Positions 34,113 to 43,630 of a DNA stretch of 64,000 nt are shown here, piece by piece. Location of the stretch: positions 62,001 through 126,000 of the forward strand of contig CAZUAI010000003.1 of assembly GCA_964617875.1 (NCBI GenBank). Direction: 5' to 3'. The DNA comes from CAZMVY01 sp964617875. GTDB taxonomy: Bacteria > Planctomycetota > Phycisphaerae > UBA1845 > PWPN01. The translations under genes and the position numbers were made by a program. How positions within the stretch are numbered: position 1 is the stretch's first letter; the number at the start of each line of letters is the position of its first letter. Under the pieces are notes generated by a model. That model made no database searches. It saw only the letters and a program-made list of their open reading frames with translations, and had not been told where the DNA came from.

Positions 34113-34685
34113 ATGAACGCCAACGACGCGGATACGACCGGACGCCTGGAGGTAATCTGCGGCTGCATGTTCAGCGGCAAGTCGGAGCTGCTGATCACCC
34201 GCCTCCAGGAGGCGCAGCGGCGCGGCCGGCGCGTCGCCGTGTTCAAGCACGCCTCGGACACGCGGTATGATGCGTCCGATATCGTCACGCACAGCCACTT
34301 GCGATTTCAGGCGAGGCCCATCGAGCGATCGGACGCCTGTCTGGCGGCGCAGGATGATGCGGATGTTGTCGCCGTGGATGAAGCTCAGTTCTTTGATGCC
34401 GGCCTGCCGGCGGTGTGCCGCAGACTGGCGGATATGGGCAAGCATGTGATTGTGGCGGGCCTCGATCGGGATTCGTGGGGGTTGCCGTTCGGCCCGATGC
34501 CGCAGGTGATGGCCGTGGCCGACGCCGTGACGTGGACAACGGCCAGCTGTGCCGTCTGCGGCCAGCCTGCCGAGTACACGCAGCGGACCGCGCCGCTCGG
34601 CGAGACGATGATCGGCGGCGCGGACGCTTATGAACCACGGTGCGCGCGGTGCTTCGTTGCGCCGCCGGCGGAGTTGCGCCGCTGA
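34113..34685 (+). CDS. tdk: Thymidine kinase
   Basis: A 190-residue type II thymidine kinase for dTMP salvage. The P-loop is CGCMFSGKSELL, Walker B and lid region read VVAVDEAQFFD, and the substrate loop is AGLDRDSWGLPFG. The zinc-binding domain has CAVCG and CARCF pairs. The length is normal. It appears to be monocistronic. Confidence 0.94.
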   Translation: MNANDADTTGRLEVICGCMFSGKSELLITRLQEAQRRGRRVAVFKHASDTRYDASDIVTHSHLRFQARPIERSDACLAAQDDADVVAVDEAQFFDAGLPAVCRRLADMGKHVIVAGLDRDSWGLPFGPMPQVMAVADAVTWTTASCAVCGQPAEYTQRTAPLGETMIGGADAYEPRCARCFVAPPAELRR

Positions 34686-34831
34686 CGCGCGGAGACAAAC
34701 CTTCGTTGTGGTGCAGGGCGCGCCGCCGACGGCGATCCGGCTCAGGCCGAATCCAAAGCGGCAGCGATGCCGCTGCACTCCGCAACCGCGGAAAACCGCC
34801 CGCCCGGCAATCGATCACGCCCCGAGGTCGC

Positions 34832-35040
34832 CTACGGTGCCGCCACGTCGAACTCGACCTGCACCGGCTCGCTGACGGAGTCCGCGTACGTGACCACATT
34901 GCCGTTGATCGGAACGCTGAGATCCACGTCCGAACGCAGCACCACGACCGACTCCGGCGGCACGAGCTTCAGCACGTAGTGGCCCGGTGCCAGGCCCGTC
35001 GTGTCGATGATGCCGGCGGTCAGGTCGTAGTCGCCGTCTG
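34832..35040 (-). pseudogene. C-terminal fragment of a secreted-type protein, cut by a dispersed repeat
   Basis: About 69 codons read DGDYDLTAGIIDTTGLAPGHY...VPPESVVVLRSDVDLSVP and end at a normal stop codon; the sequence has the look of a beta-rich extracellular domain. Going upstream the frame runs straight into the repeat at 35041-35143, and beyond it nothing resembles the rest of a gene. No start codon with a ribosome-binding site is seen. It is probably the leftover end of a gene truncated when the repeat arrived. Confidence 0.5.
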
Positions 35041-35143
35041 ACGCAGGGAGGGGTAAGGAACCCTTCTTGCCTTGGGCGAAACGCGTCAGGGCGTCCACTT
35101 CCCGTGAACACGGCGTTCTGCCCGTCCGGCAAGGGTTCCTGAC
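35041..35143 (-). repeat. Dispersed repeat of about 104 bp, copy B (MITE-like)
   Basis: Inverted copy of the element at 19049-19152, differing at roughly a dozen positions. Its ends pair as AGGAACCCTTGCC against GGCAAGAAGGGTTCCT. It abuts the truncated gene fragment and lies 44 bp upstream of the rpmH promoter. Confidence 0.75.
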
Positions 35144-35186
35144 CCCCTGCGCGCATACGGACATGCACCCGGGCGTTCCCCCGCAC

Positions 35187-35215
35187 TTGGCAGCGGAGCG
35201 GCGGGTTGCTATGAT
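35187..35215 (+). promoter_or_regulatory. Promoter of rpmH
   Basis: TTGGCA (-35), 17-bp spacer, TATGAT (-10), close to the sigma-70 consensus. Transcription should start near 35222, about 50 nt before rpmH. Confidence 0.6.
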
Positions 35216-35271
35216 GCGTCCTTTGGGATTTGTCGATTGGTGACGACGTAGGGTGACATACAGGACCAACC

Positions 35272-35418
35272 ATGCATTATCCACGTAAGCTCAGCAAACG
35301 GAAGAGGATACGAAAGCAGGGCTTCCGCGCCCGGATGAAGACCTCCAAGGGCCGCCGGCTCCTCAGCAAGAAGCGGCGTCACGGCTTCAAGCGGCTGACC
35401 GTAAGCTCTGACGACTGA
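35272..35418 (+). CDS. rpmH: 50S ribosomal protein bL34
   Basis: A 48-residue, strongly basic protein, MHYPRKLSKRKRIRKQGF followed by RARMKTSKGRRLLSKKRR, which is the bL34 signature (S/KxxKRxxxHGFxxRMxTxxGRxxLxxRR). It sits in the large subunit and stabilises 23S rRNA. The four C-terminal residues SSDD are an acidic extension. In most bacteria rpmH is followed by rnpA and yidC, but here the next gene is an M16 peptidase and no rnpA is seen. Confidence 0.92.
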   Translation: MHYPRKLSKRKRIRKQGFRARMKTSKGRRLLSKKRRHGFKRLTVSSDD

Positions 35419-35602
35419 GGCACTTCCAGCCGCCTTCTCGGGCAACACCGTCCCCGGCTACACAGGAACGCGCCGTGCGGGCGTCCCGCGCGGGTTGCCG
35501 ACCTTGTATACGAGCGTATCATCCCCAGAGATGAAATGTGACGGCCGTCGGCGGCAGTAACGCCCGCGGATTCGTCATTGTCCCCCGAAAGGTGCCGTGC
35601 CT

Positions 35603-38443
35603 ATGAACCGCTGCAGTTCGCTTTCCCGGATCCTGCCGGCCGCCGTCGCGATTTCCGCCGCGGAGGCGGGTCTGGCCGATTCCTCGCTCCGGCTCGACTA
35701 CCGCGAGATCACGCTCGAGAACCGGCTCCGCGTGATCACGCTCGAGGACTTCACCTGCCCGATCGTCAACGTGCAGCTCTGGTACCACGTGGGCTCGAAG
35801 GACGAGAACCCCGAGCGCCAGGGCTTCGCCCACATGTTCGAGCACATGATGTTCCGCGGGACCGACCGGCTGGGGCCGACGGACCACTTCGACCTCATCC
35901 GCCGGACCGGCGGCACGTGCAACGCCTACACGAGCTTCGACCAGACGGTCTACCACGAGACGCTGCCCGCGAACCAGCTCGAACTGGCGTTGTGGCTCGA
36001 GGCCGAACGGATGACGTTCCTCAAGATCGACCAGCAGACGTTCGACACCGAGCGGCAGGTCGTCGAGGAGGAGCGCCGCATGTACGTGAACCGGCCGTAC
36101 GGCACGCTGTACGAGAAGGCCCTGTCCGAGCTGTTCCGCGTACACCCGTACCGCTGGTCGGTGATCGGCTGCATTCCGCACCTGCGGGCGGCGAGCGTGC
36201 CCGAGCTGCGCGAGTTCTGGACGCGATTCTACGTTCCGAACAACGCCGTGCTCGTCATCGCCGGGGCCGTCCGGCACGACGAGGCGCAGCGAATGGCCCG
36301 AAAGTACTTCGGCTGGATCCCCGCCTACCCGGACCCGGCGCGGGTCACCGTCCGCGAGCCGCAGCAGACGGCGGCGCGATCGGTGACGCTGGCGGAGGAC
36401 AACGCCCCCGCCCCGCTGGTGGGGATCGGCGGCCGCACCGTCCCGATCGGCCACGCGGACGAAATCGCGCTGGATCTGCTCGGCACGATCCTCGGCGAGG
36501 GCACAAGCAGCCGCATCTATCGCGAGCTGGTCGCTCAGAAGGAACTGGCGACGCTGGCGACGGCGATGAGCTACTCGCTGGAACACGACGGGTTCTTCGG
36601 CGCGGGGGCGATGCTGCCGCCCGTCGGCGCGAAGCCGGACGAAGCCCTTGCGGCGATCGACCGGCAGATCGAGCGCCTGCGCACGGAGCCGGTCAGCCCG
36701 AAGGAGCTTGAAAAGGCCCGCAACCAGATGCTCCGCCAAGTGGTCATGGAAAGCCTGACCAACGAGCACCGGGCCCGCGCGCTCGGCCGGACCGCCGTAC
36801 TCGAAGGCGACGCCGCGCGGGTCAACACGCGGCTCGATCGCGTTCGCGCCGTGACGGCGGACGATCTCCTGCGGGTCGCGCGGCAGTACCTCGCGCCCGA
36901 GCGGCTGATCAAGGCGCGGGTCGAGCGGAACATCGCGGGCGCCGTCGGCGGCGCGCTCGGCTTCACGAAGGCGGAAGAGGCCCCGCCGGTCACCGCCAGG
37001 CCCGAAACGGACCCGCCCCCGCCCGGGCGGCCGGGCCTGAAGCGGCCGGACGACTTCCCGGCCAAGCCGCCCGTCGCCGCCCTGCCGGAGTACGACCCGA
37101 CGCCGAAATACGAATCGGCGACGCTGCCCAACGGCCTGAAGGTCATCGTCGTCGAGAACCGCAAGGGCCCGTTCGTCAGCGTACAGCTCGGGCTTCGGGC
37201 CGGGGCCTGGACCGAGACCCGGCCGGGCACGGCGTCAATGGCGCTCGGCATGCTGACCAAGGGCACGAAAAGGCACACCGAAGCCGAACTGGCCGACGAA
37301 CTCGAGACGTACGCCATCTCGCTCTCGGGCGACGGCGGCATGGACAACAGCTCCGTTTCGGCGAGTTGCATCACCGACCACGTCGAGCGGACCGTGCGGC
37401 TGCTCGCCGAGGTCGTCCGCACGCCGACGTTCCCGGAGGACGAGTTCCGCAAGCTGCGCCAGCAGGTCCGCACGAGCCTGGCGGTCTCGACGAACGAGCC
37501 GTCGTATATCGCGGATCGCGAGTTCCGGCGCCGGGTGTACGGCGAGCACCCGTACGCCCGCACGACGACGGGCGAGCTGGAGGACGTGGACGCGCTGACG
37601 GTCGCGGATGTGCGGCAGTGGTGGCGGCAGTTCGCCCGGCCGTCGACGGCCGTGCTGCTCTTTGCCGGAGACATCGACATGGACCGGGCGAGAGCGCTGG
37701 CCGAGGCGGGCTTCGGCGACTGGGCCGCCGAGACGGCCGCGCCGGAGGCGGCCATGCCGGCGGTGCCGCCGTCGGCGCCGACGCGGATCTGGCTGGTCGA
37801 TCGGCCCGGCGTGCAGTGCCAGATCCGCGTGGGGCGCTACGTGGACCTGACGCGACAGGACCCGGACTACTTCACCGGCATCGTCGTCAGCGGCTACTTC
37901 GGGACGTCGTTCAGCGCCCGGCTGAACGAAACGATCCGCGTGAAGAAAGGCCTGACATACGGGGCCCGCGGCAGCTACAGCGCGCAGCGCGTCGCCGACG
38001 AGTTCAAGGCGAGCACGTTCACGAAGGTGGCGCGGACGGTGGAGTCGGTGCGGACGATCCTCGATGAGATCGACCGCCTGAGGACCGAGCCGCCGACCGC
38101 CGACGAACTGACGACGACGAAGGCGTTCACGCTCGGCAGCTTCCCCCGCCAGCGCGAGACGCCGGACAGCGTCGCCGGCGACCTGTGGCTGATCGAGTCG
38201 CACGACCTGCCGAAGGATTACCTGCAACGGCTGTGCAGGACGGTGGCCGCGACGACCGGCGACGATTGCATGCGGCTGATCCGGAAGACGATCGACCCGG
38301 CGAAGATGGCGATCGTCGTCGTGGGGCCGGCGAAGGAGCTTCGGGACGAACTGGAGAAGATCGCGCCGGTGACGGTCGTCGCGGCGAGTCCGCCGACCAG
38401 CGCGCAGGCGGCGACGAAAAGCGAAGAGGCGGGCACGCGGTAG
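35603..38443 (+). CDS. M16 family zinc peptidase, fused two-unit form
   Basis: A 946-residue fused pitrilysin-family (M16) peptidase. The first half carries the inverted zinc motif HxxEH in FAHMFEHMMF (H77, E80, H81) and a downstream acidic ligand region VVEEERR. The second half (from about residue 500) has the same fold with NGLKVIVVENRKGPFVSVQLGLRAG but no HxxEH, so it is the inactive partner, as in processing peptidases. The C-terminal part carries the substrate loop KKGLTYGARGSYS. A weak signal-like N-terminus suggests export. An ATG at 35603 or a GTG at 35597 may be the start. A Pro-rich linker joins the halves. Confidence 0.9.
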   Translation: MNRCSSLSRILPAAVAISAAEAGLADSSLRLDYREITLENRLRVITLEDFTCPIVNVQLWYHVGSKDENPERQGFAHMFEHMMFRGTDRLGPTDHFDLIRRTGGTCNAYTSFDQTVYHETLPANQLELALWLEAERMTFLKIDQQTFDTERQVVEEERRMYVNRPYGTLYEKALSELFRVHPYRWSVIGCIPHLRAASVPELREFWTRFYVPNNAVLVIAGAVRHDEAQRMARKYFGWIPAYPDPARVTVREPQQTAARSVTLAEDNAPAPLVGIGGRTVPIGHADEIALDLLGTILGEGTSSRIYRELVAQKELATLATAMSYSLEHDGFFGAGAMLPPVGAKPDEALAAIDRQIERLRTEPVSPKELEKARNQMLRQVVMESLTNEHRARALGRTAVLEGDAARVNTRLDRVRAVTADDLLRVARQYLAPERLIKARVERNIAGAVGGALGFTKAEEAPPVTARPETDPPPPGRPGLKRPDDFPAKPPVAALPEYDPTPKYESATLPNGLKVIVVENRKGPFVSVQLGLRAGAWTETRPGTASMALGMLTKGTKRHTEAELADELETYAISLSGDGGMDNSSVSASCITDHVERTVRLLAEVVRTPTFPEDEFRKLRQQVRTSLAVSTNEPSYIADREFRRRVYGEHPYARTTTGELEDVDALTVADVRQWWRQFARPSTAVLLFAGDIDMDRARALAEAGFGDWAAETAAPEAAMPAVPPSAPTRIWLVDRPGVQCQIRVGRYVDLTRQDPDYFTGIVVSGYFGTSFSARLNETIRVKKGLTYGARGSYSAQRVADEFKASTFTKVARTVESVRTILDEIDRLRTEPPTADELTTTKAFTLGSFPRQRETPDSVAGDLWLIESHDLPKDYLQRLCRTVAATTGDDCMRLIRKTIDPAKMAIVVVGPAKELRDELEKIAPVTVVAASPPTSAQAATKSEEAGTR

Positions 38444-38582
38444 AGCGAACGAGAGTAACCGCCGAAACGGTCCTTCGCACACCCGGCCGTGCGCCCGGCG
38501 TTTCGTTGACACGGGTTTCGTCATCGCCTACGCTCGCCGCACGTGCCGTGGATTCGAGAGGTTCCGAAGCAGGAGCAAGCCC

Positions 38583-39698
38583 GTGCGTGAGACCGCCCTC
38601 AGCCGACGAGACGTACTGCGGGTCGCCGGCGGCGCGATCGCCGGCGCCGCATTCGCGGGGCCCGTCGCCGCCCAGACGTCCCAACCGGACACATCGATGA
38701 CGATCCTCGAGTTCGAGGAGACGCTGGCGCGATGGCGCTTCGAGCGATACCGGCACCCCCCCACCGACATCCTGCAGAAGGGGTTCCGGCCCGTGGGCGG
38801 GACGGTGGCCGACTTCGCCTGCATCGGCCACGAGGGGCGGTACCACTTCTTCTATATCGAGCGGCGCCTGCAGGAGGGCACGCCGTTCTACCCCGGCCAC
38901 GAAATCTTCTTCGGCCATGCCTCGACGGCGAACTACTTCGACTGGGAGGTGCACGACCCGGTCATGCTTGTCCGGCCCGGCACGTGGGAGGAGGCGCACG
39001 TGTGGGCGCCGTTCATCCTCAAGCGGGGCGACGAATACATCATGGCCTACACCGGGCTCAACCGCCACCTGTCACAGAACATCGGGCTGGCCTCGAGCCG
39101 CGACCTGTTCGACTGGCGGCGGTGGGACACCAATCCGATCTCGCCGTGCAAGGGCCGGCCGTGGGCCGCCTGGTGGGAGGACCGGATCTCGAGCTGCCGC
39201 GACCCGCACCTCGTCGAGCACGACGGACGCGTGTACCTGATCTACACGGCGAACACGAAGAAGGGCGCAACCTGCATCGCGATGGCGAGCACCAGGGACT
39301 GGAAGCGGTGGGACGACCACGGCCCGATCCTCGTCGGGCTGGCGACAGGCTACGAGCCGCGGCTCGAGGGCGGCCACCGGCAGGGGAGCATCGAGTCGGC
39401 CCACCTGCTCCGCCGGGGCAAGACGTGGTATCTCTTCGCGCACGCCAAGACGCAGGGCGAGGCCGAGCGCAACTGGGTCTGGACGAGCGACCGGATCGAC
39501 CGGTTCGAGTTCGCGAAGCGCCGGCCGTTCTGGAAGGGCGCCGGCGGCATCGAGGTCGTCAAGGACCGCGGCAACCGCTCGCTGCTGTCCACGTTCGCGG
39601 GCGGCTGCATCCGGTTCGGCGAGGTGGACTGGTCGGCCGCCGAACCAACGGCGGACTACATCACGAAGCGCGAGGCGCTCGCCGCGTGGCAGGGGTAG
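38583..39698 (+). CDS. Tat-exported five-bladed beta-propeller protein, GH43/GH32-like
   Basis: A 371-residue protein with a twin-arginine signal (LSRRDVLRVAGGAIAGAAF). The rest is a five-bladed propeller-type repeat pattern seen in GH43, GH32 and GH130 clans: HEGRYHFFYIERR, HVWAPFILKRGDEYIMAYTG, SCRDPHLVEHDGRVYLIYTA, SAHLLRRGKTWYLFAHA. The RDPHLV segment provides the usual Asp. It should act on an oligosaccharide in the periplasm. Start is a GTG with CAGGAGC 6 nt upstream. The heparinase-type lyase gene follows after 86 bp, forming a probable two-gene carbohydrate operon. Confidence 0.75.
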   Translation: MRETALSRRDVLRVAGGAIAGAAFAGPVAAQTSQPDTSMTILEFEETLARWRFERYRHPPTDILQKGFRPVGGTVADFACIGHEGRYHFFYIERRLQEGTPFYPGHEIFFGHASTANYFDWEVHDPVMLVRPGTWEEAHVWAPFILKRGDEYIMAYTGLNRHLSQNIGLASSRDLFDWRRWDTNPISPCKGRPWAAWWEDRISSCRDPHLVEHDGRVYLIYTANTKKGATCIAMASTRDWKRWDDHGPILVGLATGYEPRLEGGHRQGSIESAHLLRRGKTWYLFAHAKTQGEAERNWVWTSDRIDRFEFAKRRPFWKGAGGIEVVKDRGNRSLLSTFAGGCIRFGEVDWSAAEPTADYITKREALAAWQG

Positions 39699-39784
39699 CT
39701 CCGGCGTCGCGCGGCAACGCCGGGAACGTGGGAGACCGGGAAAGCGAAAGGGCGAAAAGGCTCTCTGCAGCCGGGGACAAGCGG

Positions 39785-41911
39785 ATGCGGCCTGGGCCGA
39801 TCAAATGTGTTCTCGCCGGCGGGCTTCTCGTCGTTGCCGCGTGGCGTGTCCCATGCGCCGGCGCGGCCGAACCGACCACCAGGCCGGCGAACGTTGCAGT
39901 CCTGTCGCAGCTCAGCCTGCCGGATCCCGCATACGGCGCCGCCGTCGAACGCGGTGACGCCGGCGAGGGTCGCCGCCTGCTCGCCGAACACTTCGCGAAA
40001 CGGCCGCGCGTGCGGTTCGCCCCCGAGTTGTTCATGCAGACGTTCGACAACCCGAAGGCCGGGCCGGCCTACGTCCGCGACAAGCCGGACCTCGCAATGC
40101 GGAACCGGTTCGCCTTTCTCTTCGAGTACATCGACGCCGGCCGCGACTTCGACTGGAACGCCCGGTTCGGCCGCGGCGACCGCGAGATCACGTGGTGGAT
40201 CAACCGGTTCTTCTACCTGTTGCCGCTCGAGGAGGCATACGACCGCACGAGGAACGTGGCGTACCCGCGGCACGGCGTCGGCCTGATGCTCGACTGGATC
40301 CGCAAGAACCCCGTCGAGAAGGCGGCGGACTCGTGGGGATCGTGGCGGACGCTCGAGATCGGCCTGCGCCTCGTCGAGTGGTCGCGGTTCATCAACCGCT
40401 TCGCCGGCGAGCGGGTCATCATGCCTGATGAACTGGCCGTCCTGCTCGGCTCGCTCCGCGAGCAAACCGGGTATCTCGCCGCCCACAGCGGACCACGACG
40501 CGGCAACTGGGGCTTCATGGAGCAGCTCGGCATCGGCACCGTCGCGATGGTCTTCCCGGAGTTCAAGGACGCTGATCGCTGGCTGGCCGGCGTGCTTGAC
40601 GTGTATCGGCAGGACGTCGGCATCCAGATCTACCCCGACGGGTCACAGGAGGAGCTGACGACGCACTACGGCCTTGTCGTTGTCCATTCGCTGGCGCGGC
40701 TGCTCGACCTGGCCCGCTCATGCCACCGGCCCGCCCCCGCCGAACTGGAGGCGACGCTGCGGCGCGCGGCCACGTACTCGACGCTCACGCTCAAGCCCGA
40801 CCATACGCTCCCCATGATCAACGACGGCGACGCGGCCGAGATGACGCCGTTCCTCGACTACCTGGCGCGGACGCTCGACCTCCCGGAAGCGAAATACGTC
40901 CTTTCGAACGGCCGCGAGGGCGAGGCCCCGCCGCTCTGCCGCCTGTTCCCGCACAGCGGGCTGGCGGTCTTTCGCGACTCGTGGAAGCCGGACGCCCGCT
41001 GCCTGATCCTCGACGCCGGGCCGTTCGGCACCGGCCATCAGCACGAGGACGCCCTCGGTTTCGACGTCTCGGCGTTCGGCCGGAGCTTCATCGTCGATCC
41101 CGGCCGGTACACCTACGTCCCCGGCGCCTGGCGTGATTACTTCGTCGGCACGCGGTCGCACGCAACAATCCTGGTAGACGGCGGCGAGCAGGTCCGGCGA
41201 GCCCACAGGGAGCTGTGGCGTGCCGGGAAGCCGATCGCCGATTGTTTCGCTGCTTGTGAAGGCCTCGCAATGGCGGCAGGCGAATACAACGCCGGATACG
41301 GCAAACCCGCCTCCGCAGGCGTGGTCCACCGTCGTGAGGTCCTGTTCGTCAACCACGAGTACTGGGTAATCTCGGATATCCTGACGGGCTCCGGCAAGCA
41401 CCGCATCGAGCAGACGTTCCAGTACACACCGGGGCCGCTCGACGTGCGCGACAACTTCGCCGTGACCGGCCACCCGGACGCGAATCTGGCGATGCTCTGG
41501 CTGTGGCCCGCCCCGCCGCAGGCCCAGGTCCGCGAAGGGCAGAAGGACCCGCCCGTCGGCTGGTACTCGGACAGCTACGGCCGCATCGCCGCCGCCCCGC
41601 ACCTGACGCTCTCGGCCGAGTTGGAGTTGCCGGCGTGGCTGGTCGTCGTGCTCTACCCGTTCAGGGGCGCCACCGGCCCCACTCTTCGCATCGAACGCCG
41701 GATGGCCTCGGGGACCGGGTCGGCTGGTTTCGAGCCGGCGGGCACAATCCACGTTCGTGCGGATGATCGCCTCGACGCAATCGCGTGGTCCGGCAGGCGT
41801 CCTCTACCCGCCGTGCGGGTCCGCACAGGCGACAAGGAGTTCGCGCTGCCGGGCTCGTTGCGTCAGATGCCCTTCAACGCACCCGTCCCGGCAACCGCGC
41901 CCGTCAGGTAA
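39785..41911 (+). CDS. Heparinase II/III-type polysaccharide lyase (PL12-like)
   Basis: A 708-residue exported protein. A signal peptide (residues 1-28) precedes an (alpha/alpha) toroid N-terminal domain with NWGFMEQLGIGTVAMVFPEF and DGSQEELTTHYG, a typical lyase motif whose Tyr and His line the cleft. The heparinase II/III C-terminal beta-domain has GTGHQHEDALGFDVSAFG at about residues 413-430 (metal-binding and structural His) and GTRSHATILVDG. These enzymes cleave uronic-acid polysaccharides by beta-elimination. Its substrate is not determined. The ATG at 39785 matches the signal-peptide start, although the frame is open further upstream. Confidence 0.85.
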   Translation: MRPGPIKCVLAGGLLVVAAWRVPCAGAAEPTTRPANVAVLSQLSLPDPAYGAAVERGDAGEGRRLLAEHFAKRPRVRFAPELFMQTFDNPKAGPAYVRDKPDLAMRNRFAFLFEYIDAGRDFDWNARFGRGDREITWWINRFFYLLPLEEAYDRTRNVAYPRHGVGLMLDWIRKNPVEKAADSWGSWRTLEIGLRLVEWSRFINRFAGERVIMPDELAVLLGSLREQTGYLAAHSGPRRGNWGFMEQLGIGTVAMVFPEFKDADRWLAGVLDVYRQDVGIQIYPDGSQEELTTHYGLVVVHSLARLLDLARSCHRPAPAELEATLRRAATYSTLTLKPDHTLPMINDGDAAEMTPFLDYLARTLDLPEAKYVLSNGREGEAPPLCRLFPHSGLAVFRDSWKPDARCLILDAGPFGTGHQHEDALGFDVSAFGRSFIVDPGRYTYVPGAWRDYFVGTRSHATILVDGGEQVRRAHRELWRAGKPIADCFAACEGLAMAAGEYNAGYGKPASAGVVHRREVLFVNHEYWVISDILTGSGKHRIEQTFQYTPGPLDVRDNFAVTGHPDANLAMLWLWPAPPQAQVREGQKDPPVGWYSDSYGRIAAAPHLTLSAELELPAWLVVVLYPFRGATGPTLRIERRMASGTGSAGFEPAGTIHVRADDRLDAIAWSGRRPLPAVRVRTGDKEFALPGSLRQMPFNAPVPATAPVR

Positions 41912-41987
41912 GGCTCCGAGAGGTGCTTCGACGGCCGGATCCTCGCAGATGCGACTGCAATCATGCACCCCGTGAATCCGACCGCAT

Positions 41988-42016
41988 TGACAGGCATTCG
42001 AGCGACTCGTAGCATT
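41988..42016 (+). promoter_or_regulatory. Promoter of hldE
   Basis: Perfect TTGACA (-35), 17-bp spacer, TAGCAT (-10), about 60 bp before the hldE start. The 164-bp gap after the lyase gene therefore separates two transcription units. Confidence 0.6.
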
Positions 42017-42075
42017 CCCCGCGTTTTCGCAGGGGCATCCGCCGGCGGTCGCGCCGCGGTCTCCCTGCCTGACTC

Positions 42076-43581
42076 ATGAGGGGCCGGACGTTGCCGAGTC
42101 GCCTGATCGAAATCGTCGAGTCCTTCCGAAGGCAGCGGGTCCTGTTGGTCGGGGACCTCATCCTCGACCGCTACATCTACGGCGACGCCGAGCGGATCAG
42201 CCCGGAGGCCCCCGTGCCCGTGCTCACCAAACGGCACCAGGAAGAGCGTGTGGGCGGGGCCGGGAGCGTGGCCGCGTCGCTGGTGACGCTCGGGCTGAAG
42301 GTCACGTGCTGCGGCGTGGTCGGACTCGATGACGAGGGCCACCGCGTCCGCGCGATGCTCGACGACCTGGAGGTCGGAACACGGGGCGTGCTCGCCCTCA
42401 CCAGCCGCCCGACGACGACGAAGACACGGCTGGTCGGTCTTGCCCAGCACCGCCACCGGCAGCAGCTGCTGCGGCTCGACGACGAGCTGGTCCACAACCT
42501 CGACGCCGACGACGAGAAGAGGCTGTTCGAGATCATTACGCGGTTCGTCCCCGCGGTGGACGTCGTGTGCATCGAGGACTACGACAAGGGCGTACTCAGC
42601 GAGGGCGCGTGCCGCCATCTGATCGAGCTGGCCCGCAAGCACGAAAAGCCCGTCCTCGTCGATCCCGCGCGGCTGCGGGACTATTCGAAGTACTGCGGCA
42701 GCTCGGTGCTGACGCCGAACCGGAGCGAGTTCTGCCTCGCCGCCGGCCTTGACGACAACCGCCTCGGCGCGATCCGCGCGGCGACGCCGGAGTTTGCCGA
42801 GGGGCTGGGGCTCGATGCCCTGCTCGTGACGCTCGATCGCGAAGGCTCGCTCCTGTGGGTCCGCGGCGAACAGCCGGTCCACGTCGCCACGCGGGCGCGG
42901 TCGGTCTACGACAACACCGGCGCGGGCGACGCCGTGCTGGCCATGCTGGCGGCGGCGATTGCCGCGGGGGCATCGTGGATCGACGCCACCAAGCTTGCGA
43001 ACATCGCCGGCGGCCTCGAGGTCGAGAAATTCGGCTGCGTACCGATCACGAAGGAAGAGATCATCGCCGACCTGCGGCTCGCCGACGGCGACGGCGCGGG
43101 CAAGATGCGCAGCGTGGAGGAACTCACGACGGAACTCGCCCTGCGCCGGCAGCGAGGCGACTCGGTCGTCTTCACGAACGGCTGCTTCGATCTGATGCAC
43201 CCCGGCCACGTCCGGTTCCTCGCCCGCTGCCGCGAACTCGGCACCGTGGTCGTCGTCGGACTGAACAACGATGCGTCGGTCCGATCGCTGGCCAAAGGCG
43301 CCGACCGCCCGATCTGCAACGAACGCGATCGAGCCGAGATGCTCGCCGCCATCCAGTACGTGGACTACGTCGTGCTGTTCGGCGAATCGACGCCCGAGCA
43401 GCTCATCCGGGCCGTCCGCCCCGACGTGCTGGTCAAGGGCAGCGACTGGACCGACAAGGGCGTCGTCGGCCGGGAGTTTGTCGAGTCGTACGGTGGCAAG
43501 GTCGTCCTGCTCGATTTGCTCGAGGGGTACAGTACGACGGCGCTGATCGAGCGAATTCGCCGGGGAACCGGCGCACAGTGA
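42076..43581 (+). CDS. hldE: Bifunctional heptose-7-phosphate kinase / heptose-1-phosphate adenylyltransferase
   Basis: A 501-residue fusion of the two HldE (RfaE) activities for ADP-heptose, a lipopolysaccharide core precursor. The PfkB-type kinase (residues 1-330) has LVGDLILDRYIYGDAERISPEAP, GGAGSVAAS and DNTGAGDAVLAM. The nucleotidyltransferase domain (about 345-501) has FTNGCFDLMHPGHVRFL and KGSDWTDKGVVG. The ATG at 42076 has no ribosome-binding site, whereas AGGGG lies 7 nt before an in-frame TTG at 42091, which may be the real start. It converges with the cdaR-like gene, 49 bp apart. Confidence 0.93.
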   Translation: MRGRTLPSRLIEIVESFRRQRVLLVGDLILDRYIYGDAERISPEAPVPVLTKRHQEERVGGAGSVAASLVTLGLKVTCCGVVGLDDEGHRVRAMLDDLEVGTRGVLALTSRPTTTKTRLVGLAQHRHRQQLLRLDDELVHNLDADDEKRLFEIITRFVPAVDVVCIEDYDKGVLSEGACRHLIELARKHEKPVLVDPARLRDYSKYCGSSVLTPNRSEFCLAAGLDDNRLGAIRAATPEFAEGLGLDALLVTLDREGSLLWVRGEQPVHVATRARSVYDNTGAGDAVLAMLAAAIAAGASWIDATKLANIAGGLEVEKFGCVPITKEEIIADLRLADGDGAGKMRSVEELTTELALRRQRGDSVVFTNGCFDLMHPGHVRFLARCRELGTVVVVGLNNDASVRSLAKGADRPICNERDRAEMLAAIQYVDYVVLFGESTPEQLIRAVRPDVLVKGSDWTDKGVVGREFVESYGGKVVLLDLLEGYSTTALIERIRRGTGAQ

Positions 43582-43630
43582 TCGTCGGCGCCGCCCGTTG
43601 CGGAGTCCCCGCCGGCATACGGAACCCGAT

